DNA from: Triangularia verruculosa
Taxonomy: Eukaryota > Ascomycota > Sordariomycetes > Sordariales > Podosporaceae
Assembly: GCA_033296885.1 (NCBI GenBank)
Contig: MU863970.1
Location: 62,001 to 126,000, forward strand
Direction: 5' to 3'
Length of the DNA stretch: 64,000 nucleotides
The stretch's first letter is position 1, and each line of letters opens with the position of its first letter. This document shows positions 12,901-25,100 of the stretch, piece after piece. The notes under the pieces were generated by a model that was not told the DNA's origin, ran no database searches, and was given only the letters and a program-made list of their open reading frames with translations. The position numbers were made by a program, and so were the translations under genes.

Positions 12901-13663
12901 CTTGGCATTGAACTTGGAAAGATCCTCCTTTGGCCCCTTGACAGCGACAGGAGCCTCCTCTTCCTCGTCCTCCTCCTTGTAGTTCTCAAAATCACGGCCG
13001 AACATCTGCACTTCCTTGGCAAGCTTGTCGGCGGAGGCCTTGATGGGAAGACCCGTACAGTGGTAGCCGAGAGGGAACAGGGCACGCTTGCCCTGCATCC
13101 TGGCGTAACCGGCATGGAACTCGACTGTTGAACGTTAGCAAGGAATGCGCCGAGTTGGCGGGCAGAGGGTTTCGTACTCTTGCTGAAGCTGAAAGCATGG
13201 CCAGCGTGGAGACGGCCATTCATATATGCTACATATCCAGTTAGCGAAGGTTACCTATGCAGACATGCGCGGGCAAAAGGAAACATACGGTAGGCGATTG
13301 TGCCAAAGAACTTGGGGAACCTGTTGAGCATCAGCACCCAATTCTTGATATTTGCGAGCCATGCGCAAAGTCCCTATGGTCATTCCTCCTCCTCCCCTCC
13401 AGACTCGACGTTTCTCCTGCCTCCAACCGGAATAAAGATTGTCAGACGTACTTTTCGCGCAGCTCATCGGCGGTGATAGAGTCCAGCGGGAACTCGTCGA
13501 TAGATGGCGCATCAATCTCGAACACTTGCTCCTCCTCCCACTTGCGTTGGTATTTCTTCTCGATCTCGATCAGGGTGTCTCTCTTCTCGGTGCCCCTGAG
13601 CTCCTTGGTCTTGGAGGAGACAGCCAAGGTCTCCATGGCCTTGGGCAGGGCGGTGTCGGGCAT
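9927..13663 (-). CDS. Cytosolic leucyl-tRNA synthetase
   Basis: This class Ia synthetase charges tRNA-Leu in the cytosol. Exons on the minus strand are 13663-13452, 13320-13289, 13228-13178, 13124-12791, 12733-10186 and 10106-9927, giving 1118 aa. The HIGH-type motif is HAGH in the context YPYMNGRLHAGHAFSFSK, split across the first exon junctions. The KMSKS-type motif is KMAKSTGNFM. A CP1 editing domain lies between them, and the protein ends in FFFTNV. The ATG at 13663 is used because the codon six positions further upstream is TTG, and the ETLAV segment begins ten codons in. Length and organisation match eukaryotic/archaeal-type cytosolic LeuRS rather than the mitochondrial enzyme. The long open frames on the opposite strand are codon-bias artefacts. 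Confidence 0.97.
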
Positions 13664-14233
13664 ACTGTTGTGTAGTCGCAAAACTCGATCGTTGGTGGGA
13701 CGTTCGAACGGGCCTGCTGGAATTGGGTTTGTAAGTGGTGCCCCAAGCTACGGAGATGGGAGGAAAGAGAACGGTTCTTGGGCCGAAATAAACCGGGGAC
13801 CCGATCTCGCAACGGCGATGACAGGGACTACACACCTTGGACTGTTTTGAGTCAGGGACACTGGACACTCAAAACACACTGTCGTAGGCAGGGGAAATTT
13901 TGGCGGATGACTCCGCTGTCCGGCTCGCGGCGTTACGGCGCCATGGAATGGAGGGGCAACTAGGAGCAACGCGGGGTTGATTCAAAAGTCTGTGGGGCTC
14001 CTGGTCTTGGAATGCCAAGGTTCTGATATCCACCTTGTGCCAAGTTGTGGCGGACAGGGGTTAATTGTGGCTTCGTCATGAATACTAGCCACATTGCAGA
14101 TGCACTTTGCCGACAAGGCAATTGTTTCTTGGCATCTTAAACGGTCTTCGTCAGTCTGAAGTCAGGTCCATCCAAGACTTGAACTCGACAGCTCTCACGG
14201 TTTACTCGGCTTCAACAGATCGCGCCGCCCAAT
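13664..14233. promoter_or_regulatory. Divergent promoter region: LeuRS and small membrane protein gene
   Basis: The 570 bases separate two start codons that point away from each other, so both promoters must lie here. No TATA box or named operator was recognised. Confidence 0.5.
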
Positions 14234-14770
14234 ATGTTTCCCACACTTGTCAGACGCCTTGCACAGGCGCCTAAGCCGCAAATACTCGAGTCCGTAGCAA
14301 AGGCTGCAACCGAGGCAGCCTCTAACCCACCGAGAACGAAGCTCAAGAAAGTCTGGCCGCCGGACATGATGACCATGTCCCCACAACAGCAGCTTAGATT
14401 TGAGAAGAAGTTCAAGAGACGCCTGAAGATGGCAACCCTCCGACCTGGGTGGGATAAAGGAGTGCGGCTGGCACAGTACTTTACAATCGCATGTGGGTAG
14501 CACCGGGGTTTGAGAGTTGCCAAGTAAACTTGTATTGATATGGTTTTGTGTAGTCGTGCTTGTATATACAGCCCTCTTTATGGACTGGAAGGATATGCCC
14601 AATCCATATGGCGGAGTAAGACCCCCATCCCTTTCTTCTCTGACTGATCAACTGCTCTAACGGCATCTCAACAATAGCTGCGGGAGTCATTCTGGGGTTT
14701 CTTTGGCTCCTTCACCCAAGAAACAAGAGCGCTAGAGCCAGCCGAGCAGCCTAGACACAAGAGGCCCTGA
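14234..14770 (+). CDS. Small basic protein with one membrane segment, probably mitochondrial
   Basis: The family was not recognised. Exons are 14234-14492, 14554-14615 and 14678-14770, giving 137 aa. All junctions keep frame, and the second and third exons are too short to stand out as separate ORFs. The N-terminus MFPTLVRRLAQAP has Arg and hydrophobic residues with no acidic residue, which suits a mitochondrial presequence. A basic stretch (FEKKFKRRLKMA) precedes one hydrophobic helix (QYFTIAFVLVYTALFM), followed by DWKDMPNPYGG and a polar tail. This layout resembles single-pass inner-membrane accessory or assembly proteins, but that is inference from shape only. It is transcribed divergently from LeuRS and converges on AP-3 sigma 168 bases away. 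Confidence 0.75.
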
Positions 14771-14937
14771 TATTCCGCCCTATACTCCTCTCATCTGTAC
14801 AATAATGTTCTCTTCATCTGGAGTTATGGCGTCGGAATACCCTGCAATAAATGGCGGCCGTTTGTATGCCCGCATCTCGATCCCTGGTTCTCATCTTGTC
14901 CGATCCATCGTGGCTGTCTTTCGTGTCCTTATGAGCA

Positions 14938-15609
14938 TCATCTGCCGTGCCAGACAAAATTCCCTCCCATCCCCTGGAACCCAGCAGCAGCCATGGCACC
15001 TAGCCCGGCTCCTCCTCCACCTCTTGACCCCTCGTTGACTGGTCTCTTGGCCACTGCTCCTTGCGCTCGGACACCGGCCACGATTCGCTCCATATTCGTC
15101 TCTATTACCACCCCGCCCACAATCATCTCGCCTAGCGTGGCGTGTAGAGTCTCAAAGTTGAAGATCAAATCTAGCTCGCAGACATTCTCGAATAACCTAT
15201 CTAGGGCCTCTACGTAGACTTGGATAAGGTCGATCAGGGCCAGTGGGGATTCTGTCGATGTCGAGATGATGATGAAGTAGAGCGTAGCATAGTGGCGGTA
15301 TGTTACGAGGGAGGGGACATCATTCTGTTCGGTCGCGGAGGACGAAGAGGAGGAGGTACCTGATGCGGCTAGTAATGGGGGTAGAGGCAGAAAGTTGCAG
15401 GACCCGGGGGCGCGGTTGGATACCAAGGTGAATATCTCGGAGATAAGGCGTTGCTGAATAGATGTTTCCTAGAGAAGATTAAACCGTGCAAATGTCAGCG
15501 GGGTCAGCAAGACTGATTAGAGTGGGAGAAGTCCACACACCAGCTGGGTGTAGAATTTGGTCAGACGGGGCTGGCCTTGGCCGTTGAAGACTAGGAATGC
15601 GTTGATCAT
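14938..15609 (-). CDS. AP-3 complex sigma subunit
   Basis: This is the small subunit of the AP-3 adaptor, which sorts cargo from Golgi or endosome to the vacuole. Exons are 15609-15541 and 15468-14938 on the minus strand, giving 199 aa. The start MINAFLVFNGQGQPRLTKFY is the clathrin-adaptor small-chain fold, and the second residue pattern is typical of AP-3 rather than AP-1 or AP-2. Further family signs are the YRHYATLYFIIIST strand and the DLIQVYVEALDRLFENVCELDLIFN helix. A Ser-rich insert (SSSSSS) sits before the YRHYAT strand, and the C-terminus has a Gly-rich extension. An in-frame non-ATG extension upstream of 15609 lacks family similarity and was not used. Confidence 0.93.
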
Positions 15610-16055
15610 TGCTTTGTTGTAAGAGTGGTGCCGTTGACCGTGATGCGCTGGACTGGAGGAGCTGCGTTTGCGATGAATGGCGGTTCCTGCGTTGGCTGGC
15701 GGGGGATGACGTGAAGCGTCCCAGCTAGCGAGGAACCTTGATAGCCCAGCGGACCATGCGCCTAGCACTAAGTACCGTCTTATTGGTCAAGCCTTGCCTG
15801 CCGCGAGCGGATCAAAGGAAATTGTGGGGTAGCTGTTTCCATGTCAAGCTCCCATCGCTGTCATGGAAGCAAGCTTGATTGATCCTTGCCAATTGCTTCC
15901 TTGAACTTCAAGCTGTGTTTGTTATCTTCGTTTCGTGTGTTTCCGGCGACTTCATCTCTTGATTTGGTGGCATCAGCATAATCAAATCGAATCTCGACAA
16001 CTTGTCAGTTGTATTTGTCCAAACACGACAAACAATATCAATTCCATCACCAACA
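15610..16055. promoter_or_regulatory. Divergent promoter region: AP-3 sigma and frataxin
   Basis: About 450 bases lie between two outward-facing start codons. No specific control element was recognised. Confidence 0.45.
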
Positions 16056-16747
16056 ATGGCTCGCTCAGCTCTCGCCAAGCTTACCCGTGTGGTAGCCAGC
16101 CGTGGCATCCAGACGACTCGTGCCTCTCGTGCCACTCTTCCGACCTTTTCAGCGGCTCCCATTCTCACTCAGGCATTGTCACGGACCTCTGTTCCGTCTG
16201 TTCGTTTCATTTCCAACAGCTCGGCCAGCCAGCACCAGGGCATCACCCCAGACAACCAGGGTGTCGCACCCAAGGAGACTCCCAAGCCCATCCAGACCCC
16301 CGCCGAAATCACAGACTCTGAATACCATGTCCTCGCCGACGAGTACATGGACAGACTGTTGCACCACCTTGAAGACTTGGCCGAAGAGAGAAGCGACATG
16401 GATGTCGAATACTCTGTACGTTGCTTACCCTTCCCACTTAGACCATCATACTAACGGTAGATTTCAAGGCCGGCGTCATGACAGTTGACTTTGGCCGCAA
16501 CACTGGAACCTATGTCATCAACAAGCAGCCCCCCAACAAGCAGATCTGGCTCTCGTCACCCAAGTCGGGCCCCAAGCGCTACGACTATGTTGTGCTTGGT
16601 GAGGGCCAGCATGAGAAGCAGGATACTGCCGCTGGAGAGTGGGTGTATCTGCGGGACGGCACCAGCTTGACAGAGCTATTCCGTGATGAGATCGGCGTTG
16701 ATATTAGTATGTCAATCGGTCACTATGACGGCGAGCTGGATCGCTAG
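16056..16747 (+). CDS. YFH1: Frataxin, mitochondrial
   Basis: Frataxin stimulates Fe-S cluster assembly on the Isu scaffold in the mitochondrial matrix. Exons are 16056-16415 and 16469-16747, giving 212 aa. The first 80 or so residues are Ser/Arg/Ala-rich, as expected for a matrix presequence processed in two steps. The mature domain starts near ITDSEYHVLADEYMDRLLHHLEDL, the acidic iron-binding helix. It continues through GVMTVDF, KQPPNKQIWLSSPKSGPKRYDY and WVYLRDG. The intron falls between VEYS and AGVM inside the first beta strand. The ATG at 16056 is the first ATG that gives a presequence; the open frame upstream of it is not needed. Confidence 0.96.
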
Positions 16748-17826
16748 GTGGTGCAGGAAATTCGATGATGATGCTATGAGCATGGCAGGGGTAGGAAACA
16801 TGTCAGCGGTCTTTTGACTGGAATTATCGATTGCTGGTTACTTATGGAATTATCACAATAGCGGTTAGGCTCGTGGGGTGTAGGCAATGAATTGTATATT
16901 AGTGTATCATACGGCATTATGGATGGAAATTGCCCAGCCTACTTCGTATCTTTTTCTTGGTCCCAACTGTAGCACGCTGAGTACATCGAGGATCCGCTCC
17001 GAGTTGTAATTCCGGTTCCCAGGGGTGGTCATGTTGGCATATGGCTTTGTGTATCATCTTGTCATTGGTCTTGCTATTTCCACATATATCTTTGTGGAAA
17101 ACAAGCCTAGATGACGACTATGGTGACCGCGTTTGTGATAGACATGTTGTCAATCGATGCCACACAAGGACGTGGTATTGAAAGCTGCTTGCTGGCTCGA
17201 ACATAAAAATCATCCACCCAGCCTCACACAATACAAACCGCGAGTATCAAGGCATTCTTCCCACGTATCACCTCCAGCCGTTTCAGTAACTTCGAACCTC
17301 CCATCAAGTGAAACGCCGCTAGCCGCAACAGTATCCAACAATGCCCAGAGTTCCAGCCCTCAAGCGCGAGAATGCCACGCTGTCAGAGCCTAAGTCAACG
17401 TCGACCACAGCGTCAACGGCAGTTTCTGGGTCCGGTAGTGCCACAAGCTCAACGGGAGATGGACAGCAGAAGCATTTCCATGGAACAAAAGCATAATCCA
17501 CAAGAGCCTGGGTACATAAAGAGGTATACGCCACTTGATACCCCCTTTCTTTTGCAACACTCGCTGGAACCAGATCCGCTCCGGTCTCATACCCAAACAC
17601 AAGACCTCCCCTTCACCAAACACCAACAACCAAGCATCAAATCAGATCATTCATGTAGATTCAGGAATCGACTGAAGTAAAAAGATCACACCAAGCCACC
17701 AACTCCCACCCTCCTTTACTACATGGGACAACAGCAACAGCAGATTACCTCGCACCATCCACCAAAAAAAAAAAAAAAACTTCCCAGTTCCTTTCCTTTA
17801 TCGACCATCCATTCCATTACCTCATC
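16748..17826. other. Intergenic with at most one small ORF
   Basis: A pure A tract of about 17 bases lies near 17764-17780. Apart from the doubtful 51-codon ORF listed separately, nothing is recognised. Confidence 0.5.
17341..17496 (+). CDS. Possible 51-aa Ser/Thr-rich small protein
   Basis: No family is recognised. The ATG at 17341 sits in a strong fungal context (CCAACAATGCC). It opens a frame MPRVPALKREN that becomes Ser/Thr/Gly-rich and ends QQKHFHGTKA. It overlaps no other gene and lies in a 1 kb gap. The clean start context and basic N-terminus argue for coding. The low complexity and small size argue against it. Confidence 0.3.
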   Translation: MPRVPALKRENATLSEPKSTSTTASTAVSGSGSATSSTGDGQQKHFHGTKA

Positions 17827-19122
17827 TCAAAGATCCAGCTCCTTATTCGCAAACCCGACCCGTCCACCAGCCAAATCAAACACAGCATACACCGCCTTGA
17901 GGAAGATATCCCCCAAGATCCCAAAATCCTCACTAAAAAACGGCTGCAGGCCCCCCATGCACTTCCCCGGCGCATCCTCTATGCCAGTATAATTCATATA
18001 CTTCCCCGGCACCGTCGCGACCCAGCCGTTGGCGAAACCCAGCTTAAAGTCAGGCAGCGTCGTGTTACAGGGAAACGTCCACAAGCTGCCAAAGGCGACG
18101 TCTTGCTTGGCCGTAGGCACCGCGCTGTAGTACATGTTGACAATGTCTGGTGATAGTAGCATCATGGTCGTGCCCGTGTCGGCAATCACCCGCCATTGCG
18201 CCAGATACCAAATATTCTGGCCGGCGACGTGCAGACCGGTCACGTTGAACTCCCAAAACGTCGAGTTTGGCAGTAAGGGGGTGTACATGATCTTGCCGAC
18301 GTGACGGTCGGGGTCGATATAACCAAAGGTATAGGCGCCCTCGTCTGATTGGTACCTGAGGTCGGCCGTGAATAACGGCTTGTCGAGGCGGTCTTTGAGA
18401 GTCTGGAGAACGGTGGGCTGCTTTGGGGTGACCTGACTTTCCAGGTTATAGGCCAGGCCAAAGATACCATCAAGGTCCTTGTCGGAAGCTAGCGACTCCG
18501 AGACCGACACCGCCGACTGAACCACGGCCTTGTGGAGAGGGATGCCGGCGATATCTATGCTGTCGTGGTAGGCCTTGCCTGAGGCGTGGCTGCTGTCGCC
18601 GTAGGTGATTCTCCACGTCGTCCCGTTCATCAACTCGGCAGTGGAAGACTTTTCAATCTTGTAGATGTCTTCGCGGGGCGACTTGACCTTGGTTTCGGAC
18701 GAAAAGACCCAGACATCAGCACTCCCAGTGTCTAGGTCGACGTTGAGGTACTGAAAAGGCGTTCCGAACCCAACACGGCTGAGGTACTCCCGATCTCCCA
18801 TGATGCTCTCGGCATTGGTATCGCCAGCTAGTAGGAAAAAGAGTCAGCTATAAGTTCAATGAATGTATTATTTTTTCTTTCTCCACTTACAATCTCCTCC
18901 CATGAAGCTGTTTGTCACATCATCGACATCATTGGGTATATCGACGCCCCATTTCTTGAGGGCACGATAATACTGCTGGGGACCGTTAGGAGCGTAAGCC
19001 GGATTGCGGTGAAGGTCGACGGTGACAGAACGGCGAGCGACGCCCTGATTGATTGAGGTAGGTATCGCCTGAATGAAAGTCGAGAAAATGCTCATCAAGA
19101 GCATGAAGCAGAGGGCCGCCAT
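17827..19122 (-). CDS. Secreted pepsin-like aspartic protease (family A1)
   Basis: This is an extracellular or vacuolar acid endopeptidase. Exons on the minus strand are 19122-18891 and 18827-17827, giving 410 aa. A hydrophobic signal peptide (about residues 1-20) and a propeptide of about 65 residues precede the catalytic domain. The first active-site motif is DLDTGSADVWV and the second is IADTGTTMML. The flap tyrosine lies in ITYGDSS. FGILGDIFLKAVYAVFD near the C-terminus is the conserved end of the fold. Two cysteines (FPCNTT and GKCMGG) can form the single disulfide of the C-terminal lobe. No GPI tail is present, so it is probably soluble (endothiapepsin/penicillopepsin type). The open frame upstream of 19122 starts with TTG and was not used. 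Confidence 0.93.
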
Positions 19123-21252
19123 GGTACTGGCAATCGGTGGCAAAGAAAGGTTGTGAATCGAGAAAAATGAATGAAGTAAAAAGAGCGACTGGTTGAGAAA
19201 GCCGAGCTCAGGACGTCGAGCCCCAGAGGTTCTGTCGTGGGAGAGAGCGGGCGGTTTTCTTTGGTCGAGAAGTCGGGGGAGGTAACGAATGGTCGGTCAA
19301 GCTGTGCCAGGTTGACGTTGGCAGACACGTACCACGAGCCGATGATTTGCTCTTCCCCGGCGGCTAGCCACAGGGTAAGAAATACAGATTCTGGGATCAA
19401 TGGAAAAGTTTGAATACTTATGCAAACAAGCGAAACGTGGAATTAAGATTCTCGGCCATGTGTGTCACACCTGGTCTTGAGAAATGGCAGCCGCAACAGG
19501 TGGGGGAAGGCACTGCCCAGAACGACAGTATAATTGCACAATAAGAGCAGGGACGCCAAAAGATGGGATCAAACGACGACGTGGGCATTGTGGGGGTAGT
19601 GCTGTGCTCATGTTACCATTGTTGTCAATAGCATCCTCGGCAAACACTCGGACTCCCACCTCTCCGCCCTCGGCGTAAAGAACAGGATCGAAATTCTAGC
19701 TCTTCTGATCTTCTGTTCATGCTCTCCAGGGCACCCCATCCTCATCGACCCCTTTATTTCCCTCTGTCTCAGTCACTTCGTCCTCGAAACCGAGTTTATA
19801 CCTGGCTTTCGTGTCACTCAGAAAGGTCTCTTCTGTCCGACCCCAAGCTCCCAAACTCCCTGCAGGAACTCTCCACGGAGACGGCCATCCACATTATTTC
19901 CACGACTTAGAACAGATGTTGCATACAAGGCAATGCACATGTGCGTCAATCCGTCAGTGAGTCCGCCTTACCCCTACCACCACCGCTTGCCCACAGGTAC
20001 CCGTGAGCTTCCATGTCACAGAGAAAATCCCCAACAAGAAAGAGACACCTGGGTGGGAGTAAGCCGCTGTTGTGATCACCGTTCGTCCACACCCATCCAC
20101 AAGACGGAAAAGGGGCGGGGATGTGAGTCACACTCGGTCACCAGCGTTCTGTACACATACAGGACTGGGATTCCGACACCTCAGCTCCAGATTCTTGCAG
20201 ACTTGCAGTCCCATTCCGCGAGACACGAGGCATCGGGAGCAGAAAAAGGAACAGACAATCCTGGTCAGACAGCAAACCGACAGCCCAGATGGTTGGATAC
20301 CTGCAGTCAACTGCCCATCTGAATTGGAACACAAACGCGCACCCATTGGAACACTTACACAAGGCATGCAGCCGGCCCAGAAGAGATTTTCAAGGTACCA
20401 CCATAGGGTATGGACCAAATGCCGGAGCCAGGCATGGTTTGAGGGCTTTTGCTTGGTGGTAGCAGTAGCAAGTAGTGTAAAAGACAACTTTCCATGATGC
20501 CGACATGCTGCTGCAGTGAGAGAGAGATGCGTCTATGTACAGTATAGCTTCTCCTAATCCTGCTCTTGACCGAACCTAACCTGCCTTGTCCCTATTTGGA
20601 CCGTACTCCTCTTGGCCCGGCCTCAAAAAATTCCCAAAACCGGATATACGATCATAGAGATGATCCAATCCATGTGACCCGGCTCGTTGTGTCTCCCTAT
20701 TCCTGCTTGCTTTTTTTTATTTCCTTCGCAGTTCCGATCGATAATCAAGGTTTCTCAAACGAAAACTATCCAGACACGAAACAAGAGAATGCCAGTGTAA
20801 AGAAGAGATGCAAAACGGAAGACAAAAGCTATCAAGATAAGATATGCATGGTAGAAACGAGTACATGAGCGGTTGGCCGGTTTGGGATGCTGTCAGGGGC
20901 GAGGGAACAAGGTCGGCTTGGCGTACACTGGAGCTAGGGCGTTGTATCCATCTTGGCATGTGGAGTAAGCACCAAAGCTGCAGTTGTCGCTGGTCAAGCT
21001 TGAGACAGGTTACGGATTGCTGACGAGGAATTGGTTGTGAAATGTGGGTATTATTAGAAGTGTTTCTAGCTTGCGTTGCGTGGCATGGCGTAATTGGTAG
21101 ATGGGTATTATGCGCGGTGGAAAAGAGACATCGTCGATGATATATGTGGTTGCGTGGCTTGTATGATATGGTCGTCGCGTAATGAATGATGGCCGTGGTG
21201 CTCGTGTATGGTGGAGTTATGCAGAAAAGGTCAAAAGGGAAGGGAAGAACAG
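19123..21252. other. Gene-free stretch of 2.1 kb
   Basis: Only short ORFs without recognisable domains are present on either strand. It presumably holds the protease promoter on the left and the 3' region of the coiled-coil gene on the right. Confidence 0.5.
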
Positions 21253-22126
21253 CTAAGAGTCCTGTCGTCGTTCGCGATCACCGTCTGGAAATTCGGGAAC
21301 AATCACATAGTCAGCAAATGTTGTACTCGAGGATATGGACGACGCGGTCACGGATTTGATGGAGTCGGCGTCCCCTGCGGCCGGCGCATAGGGCCCATGC
21401 GGATGAGGATGGGGCCCTCGCGCAGATGCAGCCGACGGGTGTCCATGCAGATGCGTCTGCGCTTGGGCATGCGCGTAACTCGGTGGTGCTGCCGACGCGG
21501 GCGACCGGTGATGAGGACGGAGGACGAGATGGTGATATTCACCTTCGCTTTCCACGGGTGTGGGGGGGAGAGCTCCCGGAACTGCTTGCTGACCTTGCCT
21601 TGCTGTCCCTGGCCGGCTACCGCCGTACTTTTGCTGGTCTTTCTCGGACGGGGGTGCTGCTGTCCTCGAGCCACCGCTGGTCTCGGTGTTACCCCCCTTG
21701 AGCCGCTCTTCCATCTCACGAATGCGCCGTTCGAGCGCTTCAAGCTCCGAGGTCTGGTGATCAATCTCCTTCTTTCTGTGGGCGAACGCGACATATCAGT
21801 GACCATGCTTGGGATTGAGAGGGGTTGCTCGCTGCACCGCGCGCGCGCGAACGCCCGAGCTCTTGGTGGGGTTCAAGGAGCTGGCACTGACCGTTTATCG
21901 ACTTGCTCGTCGAGGTCTGCTACACTGTTGTCGATTCGGAAAATGTTCATCAACTCTTCAGAAAAGACCTTGGCGATTGTTCTGCAGGGTCGCGCATAGG
22001 CTGTCAGTTTTTGGACCCCTCGGTGGCGGGCTTAAAGCACCTCAAGCATTAGGGGGCAACGCACGATTGCGGGCGGCGGCCGTTGGGCTTCCAGTCGCGG
22101 TCGAGCTCTTCGTCAGTAGGCGACAT
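21253..22126 (-). CDS. Coiled-coil protein of unknown function
   Basis: The family was not recognised. Exons on the minus strand are 22126-22065, 21981-21892 and 21775-21253, giving 224 aa. Donors are GTGCGT and GTCAGT, and every junction keeps frame. The N-terminus MSPTDEELDRDWKP is acidic. Residues 22-78 form an uninterrupted charged heptad-like helix (for example DNSVADLDEQVDKRKKEID and LEALERRIREMEERLKGG). The C-terminal half is disordered, rich in Pro, His and Ala, with repeated HPHPHG-like segments. The conserved-looking part is spread over three exons, two of them short. The coiled coil suggests a partner-binding role, but no function is assigned. Confidence 0.75.
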
Positions 22127-25100
22127 TTTTGGCGGTTTTGGTGGAACGGTACGACGGAAAAGCTGGGGAAAAGCCGTTGCACGGAACGAGGTCGTTAGCT
22201 AAGGTTTTGCAGAGGTCGGGGTGGAAGAGCGAACGGTGGTGGAGGAACGAAGTCGGGTCGAGTCGAGGTCGAGTCGAGCGAGGTTGCCAGTTTCAAGGCA
22301 AGTCCCGTTCATAATTAAACGTCCCAGCTGGCTGGCAAGCGGCAGGGGTTTTTAGTGGTCTTGTGCTGTGCACTGCGACCTTGAGTGTCACCAGCCCAAG
22401 AGCCTAATTTGGGATGGTCGCGCCGATAGCCAGGGGTTTAGGGCGCATGGACAATGCAATGTCTGGAGATCAAAAGCACGTCGGAATAAAGAACGAACCG
22501 ATCGATGAAGTCGGAATCATTCACCTTTGTTGCCATCTACATCCGTCCAGATGACGAGGCGTGCTGTCTGCCCGTGTCTGGGCGCACGTGGAGATGGCTG
22601 CCCCTTCTGTTCCTCCCGACTCTCCAACTCGAAGCTGCCCTGATTCATATCCGGCGAGTGTCTCCGTCGATGCGGTCATGCCGAGCTGTTTTCTCTTCAT
22701 AATAAAACAACGATGTGCCAAGACGTCTTTGCATGTTTGCCAATGTGTCTCTCGACGAGTGGGCGGCAAATGTCTGTGGGATCGCTGAGATTTGGATCAT
22801 CTCCACGGAGCCCCACTGTGAGATTAGCATAACTTGGAGCCTGAGTTTTGTGCTCGTGGCTGCTGTTTCGCACATGCAGAACCGAAATCATGGGCGCATG
22901 AATTTTCATTTCTTCAACGCCTGACACAAGACCGTTTTAGCCACGAGAGTAACACATCACATGGTTGAGTCTCAGGACTAGCAAATCCAATTGAGGAGGT
23001 GTGATTAATGCTCCTCGAGTGATGTCATGTTAGTAGATGGCGCCAAAGAGATACGTTTTGTATGGAACTCACAGCGTACACACTAATACACACTGTCAAA
23101 TACCTAACAGGACTATCTTCACATGACCCAACGGTCGCCGCCGTATATCAAATGACCACTACCGTCGTAGATTCCAGGAGGAAAAGAACGATCCTGATTA
23201 GATAAGAATCTCTTTTACATCAGGAGCCGCTCATTGCACACTTCTCACACTTTTTAGCACTTTCATGCCAAGCATTCAGGGGTAGGAGAAATTCCCCTGA
23301 AAGCACAAACCACTCTGATAGGCTGGTGCTATCGTGACACTTTCTCTCACTGCTCACTCTCCAAAATTTGAGAGATATCACGCTGATTGATAAAGAGATC
23401 GATAGAGTGACTCTATCCATATTGCAAAGCATATCGGTAGGTGGAATCTCTACAAGGGGCGGTTGATACAAGCATGTGTACCTAGTGTTGTTTCTTCGAC
23501 CTGAACGGTGGTCATACGGTAAGGGGACTGGGTGCGAAAATTACAAACCTGACAGACGTCTGATGATATGAGAGTATCGTCAGCCATATCAGTTACACTC
23601 TGTAATTTCAGCGTCTCTCAGATAGTGCTCGACTTTGGGTTGCTACTCGTCTTCCCGACACTCGTTTGGTGATCTGGGGAAGTATCATCATCGACGTCAG
23701 GAAAATACACAAAAACTAGGTCCTCTGCCATTGTCTTCGGTACCTACATGATCACACCATGAACAAAATAGTTGGTCCTGCGAGCCAGGATCATACCTTT
23801 AAAAGAGCAGGTAGAGAAGGCCTATCAACTATCTTCTTAGGGCTTATTACTATCTTTTAATACGTTTTAAGAAAATCTTTTAAGGTGTTCTTAATAGTAA
23901 AGCCTATTCACTATCATTTAAGGCCTATTAAGTAGCTTTTGATACGAAGGTATATTCCCCCTTTGCAGTGCTAGTTTTTCTGTTCAGGACGTGATAATCT
24001 ACCAACCACAGTCTACCTAACTTCTAGAAATGATATCTTCTGGAAAACGCTCATGGGTTGGCCGGACAACATGCTTTTGACATCAACGGCGAAGTTGCGC
24101 TGAGTGAGTCTTTTGGCTGTCTTCAACATAGGTACTCAGAATTGCCTTGCCGTCTAGTTGATTTCGAATGCTCTCAAAAGTGAGCTGAGTGCCGAGGCCG
24201 GAGGTACCGCTCATGTGTCCCATCCTCGATTTAACTCTTTAGCCTCGACAATGGCAGGTATAAGATATCCACCACTGGCTCTCCACGGGCAGCATACACC
24301 GGCCGGCATAGTGGGACGAGCTCAAAATGTATGATGTGGTGCAAAAAGGACAAGTAGAGCTCATGTATATCACCATGAGACCCAGGCTCCGGTAACTAAA
24401 AGCCTAAGACTGTTCTGGACATGGGAATGGAGACATCCAAAAAGTGTGTGGAGTAGGAAGAGGGATTGATGACGTGGGGATGGATCTTATCTTATCTTAT
24501 CGCCAACCAAGATCGTTCTGATTCCTGACCAAGTATCCCCGCGAACTCTATCTAGGGAGACATATCAAATATACCTTGTGAGATAGAATGAATATTTACC
24601 TAGGTAGGTGAAGGCAGAAGGTTTGTGCTTCGCCCCCACAGCTGTTTCTCGGGTTAGGGTTTTGGGTGTATTTCAAATTTTCAGAACCCGCCCACGTGAC
24701 AGCTACCGCGGGCGCCGGTTTCTGGCGCGGAGCTCCAGGCGGCGTTCCCCTCAGCGCGCTCGAGTCCTTAATTGCACCACCAACACGGTATCACAGCCCG
24801 CCCGACCGCATCGAGAATCAAAGCGAATCAACGAGACCGACCGCCAACCCACGTGATTGTCCTGTCGCGACTGAAAAAAAATCCATCACCAGCGACACAG
24901 CCAAAGCAACAGCCGAGACCCGCAGACACGAGCCTCGACGGCCCCAGCCCATTCGGACCTTGAATTATTCGCTATCGCTGATATCGGGAGCCGTGAGCTC
25001 AGGCTGCCGGTGAGTCTGGGTGGTCTTGGCGCGCCCACGCGTGCAGTGACGCGCAGTTGAACCCTCGCAACAGCATAGCATCGCTGACCTTGCTCTTGAC

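Noticed and set aside
17760..17785. Pure A tract as a possible retroposon tail
   Set aside because: No element body, target-site duplication or coding remnant is seen beside it. A simple homopolymer is sufficient.
24666..25013. Open frame of 115 codons upstream of the bromodomain gene
   Set aside because: It has no ATG and ends in the presumed 5' leader. The likely leader intron begins within its last codons.
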